The translations under genes were made by a program, and so were the position numbers. A stretch of 64,000 nucleotides of DNA from Cercis canadensis (taxonomy: Eukaryota; Streptophyta; Magnoliopsida; Fabales; Fabaceae): the NCBI GenBank assembly GCA_003255065.1, contig QAOA01007670.1, positions 496,001-560,000 on the forward strand. Reading direction: 5' to 3'. Below are positions 57,375 through 64,000 of this stretch, piece by piece; position 1 is the first letter of the stretch; the number at the start of each line of letters is the position of its first letter. The notes beneath the pieces were generated by a model. That model was not told the origin of the DNA, did no database searches, and saw only the letters and a program-made list of their open reading frames with translations.

Positions 57375-58440
57375 CCATATTATTAGGAAATTTAATACAA
57401 ATTATTTTAAAAGTTTTGCTCTACTTAATAATAATATATATTTTACGATAATTTTATGATATCATATGTGTATGTCATATCACATTGACGTGGTAATCAT
57501 ATATAATTTTTATATTTTATTGGATATAGAATAAAATTTATCTTATTTTTTTAAATAAATTTAAAAATAGTTGACTTATACACATATTATTTACATATTG
57601 ACTATTCTTATATAATATAACATACCACATAAATACTAAAAATATAAAAAAAAAATCTCATATATTTTATCTTTTTGATTCACAATTTTTTCCCTTTCAC
57701 AGAGGGATTTAACAATGATTTTTTATTATATATATGTATATGTTGATAATGATTTCCATAAATCAATTCAGAAGTCACTTCTTACTGGTTTTCGAAAGCT
57801 TCAAGTGGATACCTAAATTGTATGGATATTCTGCAATTCTTACAAGTAATTTTTCATCATATATACCATAATGTATAACCAATTCAAGGGTGTCTACACT
57901 TGAAAAGTGATTTTTGCTAGACATTTGACCAAAGAAAAGAAGAAAACATGATAGATTATCCATAACCAATTCAACGGTGTCTATAACCTAATTAAGATTA
58001 CTAATTCTAACTAATAATTTCCTTACACTTTTCAATTTGTTCACTTTTTTTTTTTTCCAAAATTGAGTTTCATTTCTTTTTTTTTTGGATCGAATTAGGG
58101 GATTTCTACCTAATTTTCCCAATCTAATCCAACATGAACAATGCAATGAGGAAAGAAAAAGAAAAGAAATTCACTTTTTTTTAAATACAACCTCAACCAC
58201 TAATCCAAATCCTTCTGCCTTGTATCACATTTGTCTTTTAATAGCAAAGCTAAAAGTAAATTTCAGTTTAGGTTTTTGCTAATTTCAGTTTATGGAATCC
58301 AAACTTGTGAAGCCTAAATGTGATGCTCATGTCGCAAGCTAAATAACCTGAACTTTCATTACCCAAAAAAAAAAAAAATCAGAACATTCTGTGGGCTAAT
58401 CTAGATTAAGATGAGAGAACAGGCCCATACCTTTTGATGA
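57375..58440. other. Intergenic region
   Basis: AT-rich, with MITE family B copy 3 at 57455-57645. Near 57880-57970 CCATAATGTATAACCAATTC and CCATAACCAATTCAACGGTG share AACCAATTCAA.GGTGTCTA, a small local repeat. No gene. Confidence 0.45.
57455..57645. mobile_element. AT-rich MITE family B, copy 3
   Basis: Left GATATCATATGTGTATGTCA and right TAACATACCACATAAATACT are imperfect inverted ends. The middle shares TATATAATTTTTATATTTTA and TTATACACATATTATTTACA with copy 1. Confidence 0.55.
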
Positions 58441-59002
58441 AACGGTGCGTTTACCGCCTTATTTCGCGCCCCCAATTGCCCTGCGGCTTCTGCCCTAGTC
58501 ACTTCTCCCGCGCAAAGAAGACCATAGCTGCCAGAAGCAGAAGGGAGTTTTGGGGACGAAAAAAAAGGAAGCTTTCAAGCTTTTCTCAGCGTGGGTTTTT
58601 CATATACACCGAACTCGAAGACGGCGATCTGGAGAGACTTTGAGAACTCTTCGAACTTGGGGTTGGGCTATCAAAGGGGTGTAAGTCCAACCGGCCAAAC
58701 CGAACCGGAGGAAACCGAACCAAACTGAGAGGGTGGATTTGGTTTTCGGTTTCTGTAGCTGGAAAACCGAATGGACCGGTTCGGTTCTCGGTTTCCATGA
58801 AGAAAAACCGAGGTTGAACCGAACCGAACTGAGATGAGCAATACGACGCCGTTTTACTTAACCCTCTTCTCTACGTCTTTGACTCTCTCCCAAGTCCCAA
58901 AATCAGAAATCCCTAACTCTCCCTCTCACTCTCCCGGAGTTGCTTCACTCTCGGTCTCGGTGGCTACTGGCAGTGGCTCATCTTCCTTCTCCATCGCTGG
59001 TG
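58441..59002 (+). promoter_or_regulatory. Promoter/leader region of the NEPRO-like gene, with CCGAACC-rich tract
   Basis: GC-richer than its surroundings. 58676-58835 carries repeated AACCGAACC/GGTTCGGTT units and begins GGGGTGTAAGTCCAACCGG, as do ends of some plant hAT-like elements. After it, ACGACGCCGTTTT and a CT-rich stretch lead to a donor CATCGCTG|GTGAGT at about 59001, which could splice to the acceptor at 61946 as a leader intron. Inferred from sequence signals only. Confidence 0.4.
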
Positions 59003-59391
59003 AGTTATGCTTCTCCCTATCTGTTTCTGTTTCTACTTTCTGCTTCTGTTTGCTTGAGTTTGATAATGAAACTCAAGGATTCTTTCAAGGGAATGCGTGG
59101 CTTGGTTCATAATCAGTAAGTTTGTAACTTGATGTGTAATGGCGGAGGGTGGTTCAATCTCAAAGATCTAGGTCCCTGTTGATTAAATAGTTAGCAGGCT
59201 GAAGAGAGAGCAATGTTATAGGATTGTTAACTAGGGTGGTTCAGATGCTTACTATTTTGTTGCTCATAGGGATGTGGTCCTGATTGTAGTTTGCCAAAAA
59301 GCTGTTGGGTCCTTCTGTGACCATAGCGAATGGTAAAATTTTTGTTTAGTTGTTTGTGAACAACTCTATTTTATAGTTTTTGTTCTAATTT

Positions 59392-59495
59392 AATGTAAGG
59401 GGTTGTCATTTTCCTGTTGCAAACTAAATGTGCTATAACAAAAGAAAACATTACAATGCTCAATGTAAGGGGTTGTCATTTTCCTGTTGCAAACT
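59392..59495. repeat. Direct repeat, 34 bp, period 70
   Basis: AATGTAAGGGGTTGTCATTT followed by TCCTGTTGCAAACT occurs at 59392 and 59462. Confidence 0.85.
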
Positions 59496-59717
59496 TAGTG
59501 TTGTGAGTCAATATGCATAGGGCTTGGTGCCTTGATGCAATAAAAATTGGTGCTGAGTGTGTTTGGATGCAGATTTCAGAGCCCCTTTTTTACTTGGGAA
59601 ACAGCTATGGACCACAGAGAGAGATAGAGAGAGTAAGATAGGCCTTTGCTGCTTCTTTCAGAGCTCAGGGTGATACTGCTCTGTGTTCTCTTATGCCTTT
59701 GCATATATTTACTGCAT

Positions 59718-59721
<4 letters not shown>

Positions 59722-59752
<31 letters not shown>
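59722..59752. repeat. GA microsatellite
   Basis: Uninterrupted GA dinucleotide run of about 31 bases inside the putative leader intron of the NEPRO-like gene. Confidence 0.9.
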
Positions 59753-59754
<2 letters not shown>

Positions 59755-60338
59755 CTTGATCTTGAATATCTTTGTGTTGTATATATCTCACGTCAGATGA
59801 TCACATAAATCATTTCTCTAATTTCTTTTGTTTGTGTTCTCTAATTGGTTTTCTTTTTGGATATGTTATGTATTAGACATTGTTGACACTTTGTTACCAA
59901 AACAGGAAATGAAAAAGGATATCTCTGCTTTATTTTTTGTATCCTTCCCCAATTGACTCTCTTTGTGTGTTAGCCCAATATCTTTTTGGTCTATATGGAG
60001 TGAGTGTATTTCTATACAAGTTTTCAGCTGTGAATTACTATGGAACTATTTTACTCATATCTTTTGCTTGTATAATTGTACTGTAATTACATCTATGACA
60101 TAAAAAAACTCATTTAATTTAGATTTTTTTTTTTTGATATTTTAACTACAATTTTATATTTAAACATAAAATTTATAAACTTTAGTATTGTTCGATTACA
60201 GGTGGTCTAATTTTATAACTTAAAGATTAATGGTAAATATTAGAGTTAATTGTGAGATAAATCATGTTTTCTTGGATTTTACTTGTCTTGATTCTTGATG
60301 GATAAGTTAATAATTCTGATCTCCCTCCCTTGCAAAAT

Positions 60339-60482
60339 CATAGACTCAGTAAGGCACCGGAAGATGTAGTTTCCTGGAATATGATGATCAAAGGGTGTTT
60401 GGATTGTGCGGATTTTATTATGGCCCTGAAGCTATTCGACAAAATGCCTGAGGAGAATGTTATTTCTTGGACAATGATTTAT
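60339..60482 (+). pseudogene. Orphan pentatricopeptide-repeat (PPR) fragment
   Basis: 48 codons reading APEDVVSWNMMIKGCLDC, ADFIMALKLFDKMPEENV and ISWTMI: one complete PPR unit plus the start of the next, of the PLS-type organelle RNA-editing family. The frame then runs into AT-rich sequence. No further PPR units exist on either side, so it is a dispersed fragment and not a gene. Confidence 0.8.
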
Positions 60483-61495
60483 TTTAGTTTTAGTCTTTTA
60501 AACATTGTCTACTTCCAAGATTATTTGATTACTTCTACTTATTTGCTACTTGTTTTAGACATTTGATGACTCATGTTGAATTCTAGTTATGAGACATGTT
60601 AGACTGTGGAGGCTTGATGATTTGTTGTTGAATTCTAGTTATTGGACCTGATTTATTGATGATTAGTTTTTGAATTCACTTGTTTGTCTTTGTGACTTTT
60701 GTGTATTTTATGAATCTATATACGGGAGAATGCATGTATATATATATATTCTTACTAATTATATGCTAAAGTTGCCACATGAGCATTTAACTAGGTGTGT
60801 ATGATTTTCTTAAGTTTCACTAACAACAACCTAACAGATAACTATTTTGATGGCTGGAAATTAGGGACTTCAGTGGTTCCAAAAATTCTTCTTTGCTTCC
60901 TCTCTCCCAACTCAAAATTTCCCTTCTATGTTTCTGGTATTTTTCACTTGTAAATCCTTTTTTCTGATACCTGATTCTATTCACCAATAATAAAAATATG
61001 GCTCTGTCAAATTTGTTTTGGAAGTCCAAAGCCTTTTTTTTGAAGTTAAACTTTTGCATGGAAAGCAGTACCTTGGAGGATGAAGGCAAATGGTTTTCTA
61101 TAGCCATAGGTTTTAATTCCAGATATTTTTGTTATGTATTTTAGGAGTTCGCTAGCATGGGTGTGTTGCGTTTATTAGAGCAGAAAGCCAGAATCTTTAG
61201 CAATGGATTTCCCCCTCCACATCATCTTTGGGGCTATATTATATAATATAATCTTGGCTTCTTTGTGGGTTTCTGCAAATGGTTTTGTTAGATATGCAAA
61301 TGGTCTGGAAAGCTGTTATGAGCTTTTTTCTTTCTTCTTTTTTTGGTTGATTTGCTGATATGCCTTGTATTTTTTTGAGAATTATAGTAGCTCATGTTAT
61401 GTGACTATGTGAGCTTTGATTTTCAGCTCTTTGTTATCTTCATTTTCTGGCTTTCTTCTGTTCAAATTTGGAAAAATGACTTGTGCAGATTTTCT

Positions 61496-61635
61496 GGCAA
61501 AACCGACCAAACCGAACCGGACCGGTTCGGTTCGGCTTGTCTCTCAATTTTGAAAACCGAACCAAGGTGGTCTGGTCGGTTTGGTATCGGTTTGGGGTGT
61601 AAACTAGACTGAATTGGACCGATTACACCGTTGAT
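61496..61635. repeat. Second CCGAACC/GGTTCGG-rich tract
   Basis: AACCGAACCGGACCGGTTCG and GGTCGGTTTGGTATCGGTTT, ending GGACCGATTACACC. On the minus strand it starts GGTGTAATCGGTCC, comparable to GGGGTGTAAGTCC at 58676, so the two tracts are in inverted orientation about 2.8 kb apart. Confidence 0.5.
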
Positions 61636-61954
61636 TCAACAGTGTCGATGCCATTAGCATTGTCTTCTTTAAACAGACTGAAAATACAGTGGCTCAATGT
61701 AAGAATTGTCAGGGGCATTAGGGTTTGTATATTGGCAGCAATCAGAGTATTGTTTTCTGCTATTTAATGGGTTATTGAGAATGAGATTTTTCATTTGTTT
61801 CTCATTTATTATTAATGAAAAAATCGGAGAGTTCTAGTGTAACTTATGTAATGTGTAGTTTGAAAAAAATTTGTTTTTTGGGCTTCTTCTTGCTCATGGA
61901 ATTGAATTTTATGTGCAGAAGTTGTTGAAATTTGTGTATATGTGCAGAAACGTG

Positions 61955-63548
61955 ATGGGTTCAGAAATTGAAACACTTGAAGGAAGGTTAACATCTTTGC
62001 TTGGTCAGCTTCAAGCAGAGTGTGGCATCTTAGATAGAATGGTATACAAGAACAAGAACCAGCACAGGCGTTGTTCATATTTCAAGTATCTTTTGAAGGT
62101 ACCGCACGTATATCTTCTCTTTGGGCTTTTTATTATTTTCTCTGTACTTCCTTCCCCATGTTTCTTTTTCTAACCCTTCCCTTTGTCTACATATTCTGGC
62201 TGGATTCCTTTACTCTAGTCTTGTGGTAAGCAAAAGTAGACCAACATTTCGTTTGAAATATGAAAATGGGGTTGGTTTCATGTTCACCATGGGGTTGTGG
62301 AGTGATAAATTGGGCAACGGATATTTCTTGAGGGATATATTTAGTATTCATTCGTGTAGTTTTGTGAAACATTTTATGATTTATTGCCATTTTAGAGCAA
62401 TTGCATGGCTAGTATTTAATGTACATGTGTACAATATATACATATATATAGTCAATGTGAGTGTATCCTTCTGGATTTGTGTATTCACATGCTGGGTATG
62501 TTAGGTGAGGAGGGATATAAGACTCTTGCAATCAGCAAACTTGGAGGAGATTGTGCGATCCTGCTTCCTAGTTATCAGGGAAGATAGACCTAAACAAAAG
62601 GTTCATCTTTTAGAGAGGTAGATCTAATCTTACTTCCTATTGGTCTTGTTATTATGTAAACAAATTTTTTATGTGAATCACATTTATTAATTTAACTGAC
62701 ATGTATATCTTGATTCTAGAAACAAGTCTAACTATGCACAATGGTATGATGAATATGTATGGTTCTACATTCTTATAGTTATAGATTTCGTGGCGAACTT
62801 TCGCTTAGAAATTCAGATACCCAATTCGAAATAGGAAAACCTAATTTAAATGTAAAACCAAGGATAGATGACATGGTACTATGATTGGGAGTGCTTAAAG
62901 TATAGCAAGGCTGCAGCGGATATTTCAATTTTTAAATAGTTCCTTGATGGGGGAATCAAATCTATACTTAGCACAATTTAAAAATATATATATCATCATC
63001 TTGTATGGGTGACTAGCAAGTTGACATGGGTAATTTTTACTTTTCAAAATAAATCCAATTTTATTTGGTTTTGAATTCATAGTTTAATTGGAAGTGGGAG
63101 ACAATAAGGAAGAAATTGCAAAAACAGAGACCTATGCTTATTGTTTGAGGATAAAGACACAACATTATTATCAGATGTTAACTGTTGTGTTGGGATTATT
63201 ATGGTGGTATGTAGGAGTACCTTTCCCTGTGATCAGGGGTGTGTATTTCCTTGTCAGCTTGTCATCGCCAATATTTTAAAGTCAAGGATGGGGAAGGTTG
63301 AGAGATGGTCTAGTCTCTTAAAACTTAATATTTTGCATCCAAGTTCATTTCTGGCCTATGATTATTATTGGTTTTTAAAATATTTTATGTTGAAATTTAT
63401 GTAAGATGGCTTTATAGGTTTTCTTTTTGTAGATGATAATCTTTTTTTCTACTTACTTTTTCATGACAGTTTAAAAAGGAGAAAATGTGACAGTGAGAAA
63501 TATAATTTTATGGAGCGACTTTTAGGAGCTGCACGCCTATTGGCACAG
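61955..63548 (+). CDS. NEPRO: NEPRO-like nucleolar protein, N-terminal part (runs off the window)
   Basis: Three exons visible: coding 61955-62098 (exon starts at acceptor 61946), 62505-62617 and 63470-63548; phases agree, giving 112 residues. Start MGSEIETLEGRLTSLLGQLQ; then AECGILDRMVYKNKNQHRRC and SYFKYLLK; exon 2 VRRDIRLLQSANLEEIVRSC and FLVIREDRPKQKVHLLES; exon 3 LKRRKCDSEKYNFMERLLGA and ARLLAQ. This resembles the conserved N-terminal domain of nucleolus and neural progenitor protein (Nepro) homologues, in which RRxxFQYLxKV and the LLxxxRLL region are typical; the animal protein acts in pre-rRNA processing with RNase MRP. The rest should lie beyond 64000. The exon 3 donor is GTGTTA, weak but GT. 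The family call is from memory and moderately sure. Confidence 0.68.
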
Positions 63549-64000
63549 GTGTTACTTCAGTTGAACCCTCTTTATTGTTTCTTTATTGCCTTTGTAAAGT
63601 AAGGCCATTGTCTGTTTTTTACTTTGTCATGCATAAGCTGTACCCCAAAGTCCAAATATTCCATGCTCTTGAACCCATGTATATGATGTCATGAGGTTTG
63701 TATCTTAAATTCTTGAATATTCAACCACCTCTACTACCATATATTCACACCAATCATTTCAAATTGATCTTTTTGGGATTGCCTTTTTTGAAAAAGTCCT
63801 GTGTCTGAACCACTGTTGATCTAATTGCCTCAACTTGTATAAGATAGAAGTTCTATATCGTGAGTGATGTAATTGATCAAAATTCCCATAATCCATGCCG
63901 GATCCAAGAACAGACCTTGTTGGTATTTCTAGGTTTGCTGGATCCTCTATATGGTATGAAAATTCCAAATGGATTAATTGATTGCCTTTTGTTCCCTATG
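63549..64000 (+). other. Intron (or further part) of the NEPRO-like gene
   Basis: No continuation of the frame was recognised; the next conserved segment of the family is not seen before the window ends. Confidence 0.4.

Noticed and set aside
58834-59112. 92-codon Ser-rich frame before the NEPRO-like gene
   Set aside because: Low-complexity reading of a CT-rich leader; it ends soon after a canonical donor and is better taken as 5'UTR.

Overview
The window is nuclear DNA from a flowering plant, most likely a eudicot. It is AT-rich, its genes have short exons with GT-AG introns, it carries plant-only families (DAWDLE, plastid GPT, F-box/FBD proteins), and many small MITEs lie between and inside genes. 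The species cannot be fixed from sequence alone. Two single N positions (5827 and 14901) mark unresolved bases. All exon boundaries below were placed by eye from splice signals and family alignment memory; no search was run.

Layout. 1-3250: the 3' end of a plus-strand sugar-phosphate/nucleotide-sugar translocator. 4365-7250: KIN17 (minus) with an intron in its leader. 8752-10550: a decayed F-box gene (plus). 13542-14390: spliceosomal SmB (minus, one exon). 16145-16543: an unrecognised small basic protein (plus). 19770-23434: plastid glucose-6-phosphate/phosphate translocator GPT (plus, five exons). 25638-29143: tryptophan synthase beta chain (minus, five exons). 31057-32509: a PIF/Harbinger-type element carrying pieces of two host genes, PHF5A and apparently a wall-associated kinase. 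32996-39378: DAWDLE/SNIP1-like FHA protein (minus, ten exons), with an 86-bp near-perfect hairpin in its second intron. 41686-43555 and 45169-47224: tandem F-box/FBD genes with matching exon structure. 50793-52976: SGP1-like small GTPase (minus, six exons). 56611-57374: a Mutator-like element enclosing the last two exons of a phosphoethanolamine N-methyltransferase gene. 58450-64000: an orphan PPR fragment and the 5' half of a NEPRO-like gene (plus), which runs off the window.

The host genes are independent housekeeping or regulatory loci, not an operon or cluster; the only true local duplication is the F-box pair. Several act in RNA processing (SmB, DDL, KIN17, NEPRO, and the captured PHF5A), which I take as coincidence. 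The less ordinary content is mobile: two gene-capturing DNA transposons within 26 kb, MITEs with readable 9-bp or TTA/TTAA target duplications, a tRNA-derived SINE with a perfect 12-bp duplication, and the intronic hairpin inside a microRNA-biogenesis gene. I saw no LTR retroelement, virus-like element, CRISPR array, rRNA or convincing tRNA gene.
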